Source of the DNA: an uncultured Lachnospiraceae bacterium
GTDB lineage: Bacteria > Bacillota_A > Clostridia > Lachnospirales > Lachnospiraceae
Direction of reading: 5' to 3'
Assembly (NCBI GenBank): GCA_910587905.1
Contig: CAJUOF010000189.1
Location: forward strand, 1 to 24,047
Length of the DNA: 24,047 nt
Shown here: piece after piece, positions 8,914 to 17,243 of the stretch
How the letters are laid out: each line of letters begins with the position of its first letter
Position numbering within the stretch: the stretch's first letter is position 1
Translations under genes and position numbers: made by a program
The notes under the pieces: generated by a model
Database searches by the model: none
Told to the model about the DNA's origin: nothing
Seen by the model: only the letters and a program-made list of their open reading frames with translations

Positions 8914-11600
8914 AAAAAATCTATTATATCAACGGAACCCATTGGGACAGAGAATGGTACAAGACCTTCCAGGGATTTCGTTATCTGCTGATGGACGTGA
9001 TGGACGAGGTGGTGGAAACGTTGGAGGAGATGGACGAGTTTCCCATGTATATGCTGGACGGACAGACGGCGGTGCTTGACGACTATCTGGAGATTTCGCC
9101 GGAGATGGAGGGGAGGGTTAAGCGGCTGATCGGGGAGGGACGGATCGCTGTCGGGCCCTGGTACACCATGCCGGACGAGTTTCTTCCCTCAGGAGAAAGC
9201 CTGATCCGTAACCTTCTTCTGGGGCACAGGAAGGCAAAAGAATATGGGGCGGAGGACGCCATGAAATACGGATATGTCTGCGACGTATTCGGACATATCG
9301 CCCAGCTTCCCCAGATTCTTTCTGGGTTTGGTATCCGGGGGGCACTCATGCAGCGAGGCGGAAACCGGGACGCCTGTCCGCCTCATTTTCTCTGGGTCTC
9401 TCCCGACGGAAGCGAGTGTGTTGCGTATCGGACGCCGGAGGATTTCGGTTACGGGGCATTTTACCATTTTGTGACAGAGGCCTATAACCAGGGATGGGAC
9501 CGGGATCTGGAAGCCCTGTTCCTTCGGGCGGTGAAGGAGATCGACAGAGAAGCGGCTGATCTGAATATGCCTTATCTGGTACTCCACGACGCCCTGGATC
9601 ATCAACATATCACGAAGGCGGCCCCCTGGCTGGCGAAACGGCTTTCGGAGCACTATGGCTGCGAGGTGGTGTTTCGGACTTTGGACGATATGGTAAAAGA
9701 GCTCTGGGAAGAGCGGGGGAGCCTTCCGGTCCGTATGGGGGAGTTGGCGGAGACGGCCCACATGGATGCGGGCACCAATATCCTTTTGACCTACATACTC
9801 TCCAGCCGCTATGACATCAAGGAAGCCAATGACCGCGTTCAGTGCCTGTGGGAAATATGGGTGGAGCCTTTGTCGGCGATTCATGCCGTTCGGGGGAGGA
9901 CCGTCCGTCCAGGTTTCCGGGACGCGGCTTATCTGGAGCTTATGCGTAATCATGCCCACGATTCCATTTGCGGATGTGCGGTGGAGGAGGTTCACCGGGA
10001 CATGCTTTACCGGTTCCGTCAGACGGAGATGATTGGTGAAGAGGTGGTGGACGACTGTCTGCGGCAGGATGCGGCCTGCTTCGGGGAGGCAAAGGATCCG
10101 CAGCAGATGGTGGTGCGGATCTTTAACCCGCTTCCTTATGAGAGACGGGAGACGATTCAAACGGAACTCTGTTTTCCGGAAGCATTTCCGGCCCATTACT
10201 CGGAGGGAGAGCGGGAGTATGAACAGAAGAATTCCTTTTTTCTCTATGACCGGGAGGGGAACGAGGTGCCCTATACCCTGAGCGGCATCCGCCGGGAACG
10301 GTTTGTCCGGTCGCCGACACTCTATAAAGGAGACTGCTATCAGGTCAGTTTTTCTGTCCGGCTTGCCCCCATGGGCTATACGGAGCTTCTGGTGGTCCCG
10401 GCGGGGGCGCCTCTGCGGTCTCGGTATATTATGGGCCAGTGTACCGGGCGGCTGACCGCGGAAAATCCGTTTCTCCGTCTGAAAGTAGAGGAGGACGGGA
10501 CCCTGACCCTCACGGACAAACGAATTGGGAGGGTCTACAGCGGCCTGCTGAGCTATAGGGATGGAGCTGACATCGGGGACGGGTGGATGCATATCCGGCC
10601 TTCCTCGGACAGCATTTTCTACAGCGGCGCGCCCTGCCGGAGGGAGCTTTTATACGACGGGCCTTCGGAGACCGCCTTTCGGATCACCACGGAATTTGTT
10701 CTTCCGGAGCGGATGGTCCGGGAGAACGGGGGCTTTTGGAGGAGCGGGCAGACAGAGAACGTTACGATAACAACCGTCGTCCGGCTGGGGGCCCTGAACG
10801 ATTATCTGGAGGTAGAGACGAGGATCGATAACCGGGTTATGGATCATCGGCTGCAGCTTTGTCTGCCGACGGATGTGAGGACGGGGACTTACCGGGCGGG
10901 ACAGGCTTTTGCGACGGTGGAACGCCCGGTGGGGGCGGATGTCTCCACGACCCACTGGAAGGAACCTCAGTACGGGGATAGGAACTGTAACGGTATCCTG
11001 TTTAAGCGGGATGAGACGGGAGGCCTTGCTTTCCTGGCGAAGGGAGGAATCCATGAGGCAAACGCCATGGATGACGAGCGGGGAACCTTGGCGGTGACGC
11101 TGTACCGGAGTTTTGCAAAGACTGTGGGCCATGACGACTATGAGCAGATGGACGGCCAGCTTCTCGGTCCCCTTGTCTTTACCTACCGGCTGCTTCCTCT
11201 CACAAAGGGCACGACAGAAGGACAGATCGTCCGCTGCAGGGATTGTCTGCAGGCCGGGATCCGCCAGTATACGGTGATGACAGAAAAAGAGCGGCCTCTT
11301 GCCGCGGCGGATTCCTTTGTTCGGCTGGAGGGAAAAGACCTGGCTTTTTCGATTCTGAAACGGCCGGAGGATTTGGAAGAGGATACGGTGGTCCTAAGGC
11401 TTTATAACTGTTCCGACAGGGAAGCAGAGGGCCGGCTGATCTTCGGGCATAGGGTGAAGACAGCAGAAGAGACGGATCTTTTGGAGCGGCGGATCGGCTT
11501 CTGCAGTCCGGAGGGACGGGCGGTGCCTCTGAAGCTTGGGCCGAGGAGGATCGGCACGTTCCGGGTACGGCTGGAGCGTGATGCGGGGAGGATGTCGTGA
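8904..11600 (+). CDS. GH38 alpha-mannosidase, cytoplasmic
   Basis: 898 residues with no signal peptide, so it acts in the cytoplasm on imported material. The N-terminal catalytic domain shows the GH38 zinc and active-site motifs: THWDREW with His13 and Asp15 as metal ligands, CDVFGHIAQLPQ with Asp127 as expected nucleophile/zinc ligand, and NHAHDSICGC at about 349-358 supplying the later His-Asp. Helical and beta-sandwich regions typical of the family fill the remaining ~540 residues. Length is close to MngB-type enzymes (about 880). GH38 enzymes release terminal alpha-linked mannose with retention of configuration. The linkage or aglycone (N-glycan, fungal mannan, mannosyl-glycerate) cannot be determined. 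The ATG overlaps the kinase stop, and the stop overlaps the GTG at 11597, so translation is probably coupled. Confidence 0.95.
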   Translation: MELKKIYYINGTHWDREWYKTFQGFRYLLMDVMDEVVETLEEMDEFPMYMLDGQTAVLDDYLEISPEMEGRVKRLIGEGRIAVGPWYTMPDEFLPSGESLIRNLLLGHRKAKEYGAEDAMKYGYVCDVFGHIAQLPQILSGFGIRGALMQRGGNRDACPPHFLWVSPDGSECVAYRTPEDFGYGAFYHFVTEAYNQGWDRDLEALFLRAVKEIDREAADLNMPYLVLHDALDHQHITKAAPWLAKRLSEHYGCEVVFRTLDDMVKELWEERGSLPVRMGELAETAHMDAGTNILLTYILSSRYDIKEANDRVQCLWEIWVEPLSAIHAVRGRTVRPGFRDAAYLELMRNHAHDSICGCAVEEVHRDMLYRFRQTEMIGEEVVDDCLRQDAACFGEAKDPQQMVVRIFNPLPYERRETIQTELCFPEAFPAHYSEGEREYEQKNSFFLYDREGNEVPYTLSGIRRERFVRSPTLYKGDCYQVSFSVRLAPMGYTELLVVPAGAPLRSRYIMGQCTGRLTAENPFLRLKVEEDGTLTLTDKRIGRVYSGLLSYRDGADIGDGWMHIRPSSDSIFYSGAPCRRELLYDGPSETAFRITTEFVLPERMVRENGGFWRSGQTENVTITTVVRLGALNDYLEVETRIDNRVMDHRLQLCLPTDVRTGTYRAGQAFATVERPVGADVSTTHWKEPQYGDRNCNGILFKRDETGGLAFLAKGGIHEANAMDDERGTLAVTLYRSFAKTVGHDDYEQMDGQLLGPLVFTYRLLPLTKGTTEGQIVRCRDCLQAGIRQYTVMTEKERPLAAADSFVRLEGKDLAFSILKRPEDLEEDTVVLRLYNCSDREAEGRLIFGHRVKTAEETDLLERRIGFCSPEGRAVPLKLGPRRIGTFRVRLERDAGRMS

Positions 11601-11626
11601 AACGGAAGGGAAAGAGGTGCGGAAGC

Positions 11627-14600
11627 ATGAAAAAGAAACTATCGGCTGCATGTCTGGCGGTGCTGTTGGTCTTGGAGCTGGTATTGGGAAATGGGGTTGT
11701 CGGACTTCCCGCGGAGGCCGGAACAGGGAATGAGGCCGTCCGGGTCCGGGTGAACGGCCGCTGGTACGGTTTGTATCTGGGAGAGACGAAGGGAACCGAC
11801 GGAGGCTGGGTCTATGTACCGGCTTCCATGGATGCTTTGGACGGGCTGGGAGAGGGAAATGTCTGCCAGGTGTCGGTCAGCAGCAACGTGGAGAATCAGG
11901 GGAATATGGATGTGTCCGGCGTGGATCTCTATGCGACGGCTGTCTCCGGCGGGCAGGAAAGCTTTCTGACCGGAGACCGGTACTGCGACGGTGGCTGGAA
12001 TCCTTACGGAGATCGGAATGTCAACGTGAGGCTGGAGGGCTGGAACGGCCACGAATGGACGGATCTGAACCGGGCCAAACCGGAATACCGGACAGACATG
12101 ACGACGGTGCTGGGGTATTTTGCATCCGATACCACCTGGTACAATGCCTGCCGGAACATTACTCTGGGAAGTTTGGAGGGAATCACGGCTCTGCGGGTGG
12201 GCTTGCAGCTCCATGTAGGAGGGGAGACGGGGAGCCTTGCGGACTATCAGGAAGACGCTTTCGGGACGTTTCTGGGACAGCCGGATCTGACGGTCCATGG
12301 TTTCTGCCCGGAGCATCCGGATTCCTGCCTGGAACCGGACTGCCCCAGGAATACCTGCAGGGATCTGCATCACTGCAGTCTTTGCCCGGAGTGCGGAAGA
12401 TGTCTGGACGGGGCGGACTGTGGATGCAGCCATGACAAGTGTGAGGTTTCCGGAGAAACGGCTGTCCGGGTGCGGGTCAATGGAGCCTGGTACGGCCTGA
12501 ACGTGGCGGAAACAGCCGGGAAAGACGGGGCCAAATGGGTTTATGTGCCGGTGGATATCAGGAGCCTTAGACAGAATGAGACCAATTACCTGCAGCTTTC
12601 CTCCAATGTGACAAGCCGTTCGGATCATGGGCGCCACAGTCTGGACGTGTATTTTACGGCGGGCGGGGGAGGAGACAGCTTTGTGACCGGAGACCGGTAC
12701 TGCGACGGCGGTTTCCGTCCCTATGAGGACAGACGGATCAATATGCGGCTGGAATTTTACGACGGAAGCCGCTGGATCCCGGCGGTAGAGGAAGACTGTG
12801 AGGAGGATTTCCACAGTGCAGTCGGATATTTTGCGCCGGAGGATGCCTGGTACAATTACGGAAGAAATGTGGAGCTTGGAGGAGTGGAGTCTTATCAGGC
12901 GGCCAGGGTGGCCGTGGAAATTTCTGTGGGGAAAGGTGCGGAGATAACCGGGGATTATAGTCAGGAAAGTTTCGGAGAATTTTTAAGCCCGTCCACGGCC
13001 CTGGAAACACCCGCGGCGGGGCCGGAGCTTCCGCTTCACAGGACAACGCCTCCGACTGTGGCCGGATCATCCGGCCGGATCGGCCGGGCCGGGACGAAAC
13101 TTACCGTGCGGGTCAACGGAACCTGGTACGGGACGGATCTTGAGGCGGTGCGGACGGGCACAGGCGGGACCGCCTGGGTACCGGTGGAGATTCCGCTTTC
13201 CGCATTGAGGGAGAACGGAGAAAATCAGTTTGTTCTCTCCGGAAACGTGAAAAACGGGACGGCTATGAGCGAGGGCAGCGTGGATGTTTTTGCCACCAGA
13301 GTGCGGAGCGGAGGGAGTTTTCAGAATGTCAACGACTACTACGACGACTGGGCGCTGAAAGACGGCTCCGAATGGAATATGATTCTGGAGGCGTCGGAGG
13401 ACGGGACAAGCTGGACCTCTCTGTCCGGCTCGGCTCCCTGCTATTACGACACTTCCATGGTTTTGGGGAAGACGGCGGACGGAAGGGGCAGCTATGGAGC
13501 GAGAAATCTGCACCTGGGGGAACTTTCCGAATATACATATGCCAGAGTGCGGATACAGCTCCATGTCGGAGAAAAGCTGGAGGCGGACGACGCCGGTGAA
13601 GAGCCGGGCGGGGAGCCGGGAGAAGTTCCCGGCGGGAACATGGGCGAAGAAGGGAACGTCTCCCATGTGACACAGGCTCCGGCGCCGGGAGAGGCGGTCT
13701 CAAAGGGGAAGAATGCAGAAGAGGCGGTGCTCAAGGTGCGGGTCAACGGAACCTGGCAGGCAGTAAGCCTTGCGCCTTACCTGGGAAAAACCGGCTGGGT
13801 CACCTGCCCGGTGGACGTGGCAATGTTAAATGGGAACGCGGAAAATTATTTTAGCCTGTCCTCCAATGTCATTTCCCAAGGCAATTACACGGACAGCAGC
13901 CTGGACTTCTTTTCCACCAGGACGGACAAGGATCTGAACAGCTTTCTGAGCGGGGATCCGTACTGTGATTCAGAGTTTGAGGGCTTTGCCGACCGGAATG
14001 TCAACGTGAAGCTGGAACTTTATGACGGGAAGGATTGGGTCCGGATCCCGCAGGAGGATCATTTTTACGATGAACACTGCGTTCTGGGACAGTTCGGTGA
14101 TACAGGGGAGCATTATAACATCGCCAGGAATCTGACGGTGGGGGAGATGTCCGGTTATCGGAGTGCCAGACTTTCGGTACTGCTCCATGTGGGAAACGCC
14201 CTCACCGTGGAGGAACCCTACGAGGCGTCCCTTGCCGAGGAGGTCGTCCACCGGACGGCGCCGAGCGAACCGGGAGCGGCGGTGGGACGGGCCGGGGGCG
14301 GGGAACCGTTCCTCTATGTCCGAGTCAATGGAACCTGGAAGAGCGTAAGCTTAAAGGATCAGCTGGGCGGAAATGGCATATGGGTGGATTGTCCCGTGGA
14401 TCTGGGACTTTTGAAGGAAAATCAGGAAAATCACCTGAATTTTACCACCAACGTGATCTCGGCCGGGAGCTTTACGGACAGCAGTGTGGATTTTTATGGG
14501 ACGAGGACAGGCAGGGATTTAAACAGCTTTTTTTGCCGGGATCGATATTGTGACAATGGTTATGAGACTTACGGAGACCGGAATCTGAATGTGAAACTGG

Positions 14601-15619
14601 AACTTTATAACGGAGAAGAATGGGTTTCCTTCCCTCAGGGAGAAGTCTGCTTTTACGATACGACAGAGCCCCTCGGTTATCTGGCGGACGATGCCGAATG
14701 GCATAACATGGCGAGGAATCTGATGCTGGGGGATTTGAGCGGCTATGAGTCTGCCAGGGTCCGGGCCATGCTCCATGTGGGCGCAAGCCTCAAGGTGCAG
14801 GATATGGAACCGGACAACGGCGGGGAGGAAACTCCCATCCGCCACAGGGTCGCGCCGCCGGAGGAGAAGCCCGGAGAATCCGTCAGGGACAGTGCGGACG
14901 CGGCCCTCAAGGTTCGGGTCAACGGGACCTGGTTCGAGACGAAGCTGGAGGAGTATAAAGGATCTGCGGCCGTGTGGGTGCCGGTTCCGGTGGACATCGG
15001 GCTTTTACGGGAGGGAGAGGAGAATTATTTCAGCTTTTCCACCAATGTTTCCAACTGTGGAGCTCATTCCGGCAGCAGTGTGGATCTCTATTACTCGCTG
15101 GCAAAATCCGCGGCGGGCAGCTTTATCTGCAGCGACGAGTTTTGCGACCAGGATTACGTTCCCTGCGGGGATTGGAACTTCAACATGCGCCTGGAGCTGT
15201 TTGACGGGGAAAGCTGGGTCACCGCGGCACCGGCAGAGGAGACTTACTACGACGGAAGCGTGGTGCTCGGATATGACAAGGAAGCAGGAGGCTGGAGCAA
15301 TGCGGCCAGAAATCTGATGATCGGAAGTCTGGACGGCTGCCGTGAGGCGCGGGTTTTGGTGGAACTCCATGTGGGAAGCACACTGGAATGCCTTTCGGAG
15401 GGAGAGACGGCAGAGTACGGGACGGGCGGGTTCAACCGGGATGTGGACGTGGGACGCCCTGCCCATGAAAAAATGACAGACGAGGCGGTTCCACTTTCGG
15501 AGGAAGCGGAGGAGAATGGGAAGAAAGGCTTTGGCGTGGCAGCTTTGGCAGTGATGACGGCGGCATCGGGAGCCGCAGGAGGGCTTCTGTGGCTGAAAAA
15601 GAGAAAGGTCAGGAGATAG
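11627..15619 (+). CDS. Large surface protein with six unrecognised modules, Cys-rich insert and C-terminal membrane anchor
   Basis: 1330 residues from ATG 11627, preceded by AGAGGTG at 11613-11619. An upstream in-frame GTG at 11597 lacks such a site. The signal peptide has a long hydrophobic core and likely cleavage after LPAEA. Six modules of ~150 residues follow, opening with VRVNGxWY-like strands at about 11735, 12461, 13097, 13727, 14309 and 14903. Each contains WVxxPV(D/E)I, SNVxNxG, SVDxY, RYCD-like, DRNxNVKLELYDGxxW, YYDxxxVLG, ARNLxLG and LHVG landmarks. Between modules 1 and 2 lies a Cys/His-rich stretch (11 Cys). Pro/Gly/Glu linkers separate the later modules. The end is a hydrophobic helix (about 15530-15597) with KKRKVRR and no LPXTG motif, so the protein is probably membrane-held. 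I do not recognise the module. Glycan binding is an inference from context. Confidence 0.85.
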   Translation: MKKKLSAACLAVLLVLELVLGNGVVGLPAEAGTGNEAVRVRVNGRWYGLYLGETKGTDGGWVYVPASMDALDGLGEGNVCQVSVSSNVENQGNMDVSGVDLYATAVSGGQESFLTGDRYCDGGWNPYGDRNVNVRLEGWNGHEWTDLNRAKPEYRTDMTTVLGYFASDTTWYNACRNITLGSLEGITALRVGLQLHVGGETGSLADYQEDAFGTFLGQPDLTVHGFCPEHPDSCLEPDCPRNTCRDLHHCSLCPECGRCLDGADCGCSHDKCEVSGETAVRVRVNGAWYGLNVAETAGKDGAKWVYVPVDIRSLRQNETNYLQLSSNVTSRSDHGRHSLDVYFTAGGGGDSFVTGDRYCDGGFRPYEDRRINMRLEFYDGSRWIPAVEEDCEEDFHSAVGYFAPEDAWYNYGRNVELGGVESYQAARVAVEISVGKGAEITGDYSQESFGEFLSPSTALETPAAGPELPLHRTTPPTVAGSSGRIGRAGTKLTVRVNGTWYGTDLEAVRTGTGGTAWVPVEIPLSALRENGENQFVLSGNVKNGTAMSEGSVDVFATRVRSGGSFQNVNDYYDDWALKDGSEWNMILEASEDGTSWTSLSGSAPCYYDTSMVLGKTADGRGSYGARNLHLGELSEYTYARVRIQLHVGEKLEADDAGEEPGGEPGEVPGGNMGEEGNVSHVTQAPAPGEAVSKGKNAEEAVLKVRVNGTWQAVSLAPYLGKTGWVTCPVDVAMLNGNAENYFSLSSNVISQGNYTDSSLDFFSTRTDKDLNSFLSGDPYCDSEFEGFADRNVNVKLELYDGKDWVRIPQEDHFYDEHCVLGQFGDTGEHYNIARNLTVGEMSGYRSARLSVLLHVGNALTVEEPYEASLAEEVVHRTAPSEPGAAVGRAGGGEPFLYVRVNGTWKSVSLKDQLGGNGIWVDCPVDLGLLKENQENHLNFTTNVISAGSFTDSSVDFYGTRTGRDLNSFFCRDRYCDNGYETYGDRNLNVKLELYNGEEWVSFPQGEVCFYDTTEPLGYLADDAEWHNMARNLMLGDLSGYESARVRAMLHVGASLKVQDMEPDNGGEETPIRHRVAPPEEKPGESVRDSADAALKVRVNGTWFETKLEEYKGSAAVWVPVPVDIGLLREGEENYFSFSTNVSNCGAHSGSSVDLYYSLAKSAAGSFICSDEFCDQDYVPCGDWNFNMRLELFDGESWVTAAPAEETYYDGSVVLGYDKEAGGWSNAARNLMIGSLDGCREARVLVELHVGSTLECLSEGETAEYGTGGFNRDVDVGRPAHEKMTDEAVPLSEEAEENGKKGFGVAALAVMTAASGAAGGLLWLKKRKVRR
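11735..15390 (+). repeat. Six coding repeats of the surface module (copies 3-8)
   Basis: Copies span about 11735-12230, 12461-12940, 13097-13575, 13727-14210, 14309-14790 and 14903-15390. Five of the six carry Cys in a (R/P/E)(Y/F)CD motif; the third has YYDD instead. Some DNA stretches are nearly identical between copies: the segment coding VRVNGTW at 13106 and 13736 matches over 21 bases. That suggests growth of the array by duplication. Linkers after copies 3-5 are rich in Glu, Gly and Pro. Confidence 0.85.
12305..12442 (+). other. Cys/His-rich insert inside the surface protein
   Basis: Codons 227-272 of the surface protein encode 11 Cys and 4 His in 46 residues, placed between modules 1 and 2 and absent from the other linkers. 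The core has CxLCPECGRC followed by CGC and a final HDKC. The spacing could serve metal binding or a dense disulfide knot. No named domain is claimed. Confidence 0.75.
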
Positions 15620-15626
15620 CGGGATT

Positions 15627-16793
15627 ATGGCAAGTGTGATGCTGCAAAATATTAAAAAGGTCTATCCAAATGCGGAGGAAGGAAAGCGTGCGCACCGAAA
15701 GGCGGACACCAGGGGAAGGACGGCGAAACAGGAGGCTTTTCCGGCTGTCCGGGATTTTGACCTGGAGATCGCTGATAAAGAGTTTGTGGTTTTGGTGGGG
15801 CCTTCCGGCTGCGGAAAATCCACGGTACTCCGGATGATCGCCGGATTGGAAGAAATTAGCGGCGGCGAGCTGTACATCGGAGGCAGGAAAATGAATGAGA
15901 CCGCGCCGAAAGAGAGGGACATTGCCATGGTGTTCCAAAATTATGCCCTGTATCCTCATATGACCGTATATGACAATATGGCTTTTGCACTGAAGCTTCA
16001 GAAAACAGATCGGGAAATGATTGACAAAAGGGTCCGGGAGGCTGCGGAAATCTTGGAGATCACGAAATATCTGAACCGGAAGCCAAAGGCACTTTCCGGA
16101 GGTCAGAGGCAGAGGGTAGCCATCGGACGGGCTATTGTGAGGGAACCCAAAGCGATTTTGATGGACGAGCCTCTCAGCAACCTGGATGCAAAACTGCGGA
16201 ATCAGATGCGGACGGAGATTATGAAACTGCGCCGAAGGATCCATACGACGTTTCTCTATGTCACTCACGACCAGGCGGAAGCAATGACGCTGGGCGACCG
16301 GATTGTGATCATGAAAGACGGACGGATCCAGCAGGTCGGAACGCCCAGAGAGGTCTTTGAGCGGCCGTCAAATCTGTTTGTGGCAGGATTTATCGGGACA
16401 CCTCAGATGAATTTTTTCGAGGGTGTCAGGCTGAGGCGGGAGAGGAACCGGTTTGTGGCAGAAATCGGGGGAATGCAATTTTGCCTGCCGGAACCGTTCA
16501 GACAGCGTTTGGAAGAAAAAGAGGTCAGCGAGGGGACGGTGACGGCAGGAGTTCGCCCAGCCTATGTTAGGCTGGCGGAGGACGGACTGGAGGGAACGGT
16601 AGAGGTGTGGGAAATGATGGGAAGTGAAGTGCATCTGCATATGGCCGTCGCCGGCGGCGAGGTGACGGCCGTCCTTCCGACGATCGGCTTGCCTGTGGAA
16701 TGTCTGACGGCGGGCAGCCGAGTACATGTTACCATGGAGCCGTCTCTGATTCATCTCTTTGACCCGGAGACAGGGGAAAATCTTCTGAAATGA
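15627..16793 (+). CDS. ugpC: ATP-binding subunit of carbohydrate ABC transporter, MsmX/UgpC/MalK type
   Basis: 388 residues. AGGAG at 15611-15615 lies at the end of the surface-protein gene, upstream of ATG 15627. The nucleotide-binding domain has Walker A GPSGCGKST (58-66), Q-loop Gln104 (MVFQNY), signature LSGGQ (156-160), Walker B ILMDEP (177-182) and switch His214 (YVTHDQ). A C-terminal OB-fold regulatory domain follows, as in MsmX, UgpC and MalK. An unusual basic stretch of about 22 residues (roughly 16-37) separates the first strand (KVYPN) from AVRDFDLEI, where relatives have only a few residues. It would energise the two permeases at the start of the locus. Many Firmicute LplBC transporters lack a linked ATPase and share one encoded elsewhere, so finding it here is notable. 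Confidence 0.95.
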   Translation: MASVMLQNIKKVYPNAEEGKRAHRKADTRGRTAKQEAFPAVRDFDLEIADKEFVVLVGPSGCGKSTVLRMIAGLEEISGGELYIGGRKMNETAPKERDIAMVFQNYALYPHMTVYDNMAFALKLQKTDREMIDKRVREAAEILEITKYLNRKPKALSGGQRQRVAIGRAIVREPKAILMDEPLSNLDAKLRNQMRTEIMKLRRRIHTTFLYVTHDQAEAMTLGDRIVIMKDGRIQQVGTPREVFERPSNLFVAGFIGTPQMNFFEGVRLRRERNRFVAEIGGMQFCLPEPFRQRLEEKEVSEGTVTAGVRPAYVRLAEDGLEGTVEVWEMMGSEVHLHMAVAGGEVTAVLPTIGLPVECLTAGSRVHVTMEPSLIHLFDPETGENLLK

Positions 16794-16894
16794 GAAGGTA
16801 TTTTCCGTTTTGAGAGAGCGCCGTAATAGTTTTCAGAGGAACGGTACATAATAAAATGGAAGAAAAACCATCAAAATTCAGGAAAATTTATGAA

Positions 16895-16923
16895 TTGACA
16901 AAAAAACATTCCTAGTATAAAAT
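16895..16923 (+). promoter_or_regulatory. Promoter of the aspS T-box transcript
   Basis: A perfect -35 hexamer TTGACA is at 16895-16900. An AT-rich -10 region, TATAAAAT, is at 16916-16923; reading TAAAAT as the -10 gives a 17-base spacer. It lies directly upstream of the T-box leader. The ~100 bases between the ATPase gene and this promoter show no gene and no clear terminator. Confidence 0.8.
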
Positions 16924-16929
16924 ACGGTA

Positions 16930-17206
16930 AGATAAGCCAAAGGCGATGACAGAGAGAAGTAGTGCGGAAGATCGCTTCCAGTGAGCGGGAGACAGTGGGA
17001 ACTCCGCAGAATGAGTCTGCACGAATAACACTTTCGAGCCGCAATCTGAACCCTGCGAAAGAGCGGGCAGTAGGTGCGCCGCAGGCCGGGCGTTAACCGG
17101 CAGCCATGAGGGGACTGCCTACGGGCAGTAAATCAGGTGGTACCGCGGACAGAAGGAGCTGTTCGTCCTGAAAGAAATTTTGAGGACGGACGGCTCTATT
17201 TTATTA
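16930..17206 (+). promoter_or_regulatory. T-box riboswitch leader of aspS, apparent Asn (AAC) specifier
   Basis: The conserved T-box sequence AGGTGGTACCGCGG is at 17135-17148, preceded by stem III (ACTGCC/GGCAGT around 17114-17129). Stem I opens with a GATGACAGAGAG stretch. Its lower helix pairs GAGAG with CTTTC (17031-17035) and its upper helix pairs GTGC with GCAC. The 3' strand of the specifier loop between them is GAATAACA, which aligns the codon as AAC at 17027-17029 followed by A. No GAC or GAT codon occurs in that strand. Uncharged tRNA would stabilise the antiterminator and let transcription reach aspS. Confidence 0.93.
17156..17206 (+). terminator. T-box-controlled intrinsic terminator before aspS
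   Basis: A 14-base arm at 17156-17169 (GAGCTGTTCGTCCT) pairs with 17183-17196 (AGGACGGACGGCTC), including G-U pairs. An interrupted U-rich tail (TATTTTATT) follows. It lies just after the T-box sequence, where the mutually exclusive terminator is expected. Confidence 0.85.
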
Positions 17207-17243
17207 CCTGAACTATTTTTATCTGGAAAAGGAGAAAACAACG

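Noticed and set aside
9189..10592. A 467-codon minus-strand open frame opposite the GH38 gene
   Set aside because: The + strand has all GH38 active-site motifs; the minus product has no recognisable domain and no proper ribosome site was evident.
11639..12814. A 391-codon minus-strand open frame opposite the surface protein
   Set aside because: Its repeated segments simply mirror the module repeats on the + strand, so it is a shadow.
11735..15390. CRISPR-like or non-coding tandem repeat
   Set aside because: The repeats are ~480-620 bases apart, diverged at DNA level and in frame in one long gene, so they are protein modules.
15480..15619. Sortase-type cell-wall anchor in the surface protein
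   Set aside because: The C-terminus has a hydrophobic helix and basic tail but no LPXTG-like motif, so only membrane anchoring is supported.
16794..16890. Terminator after the sugar locus
   Set aside because: No stem followed by a T-run could be found; the T-rich patches there lack a paired stem.
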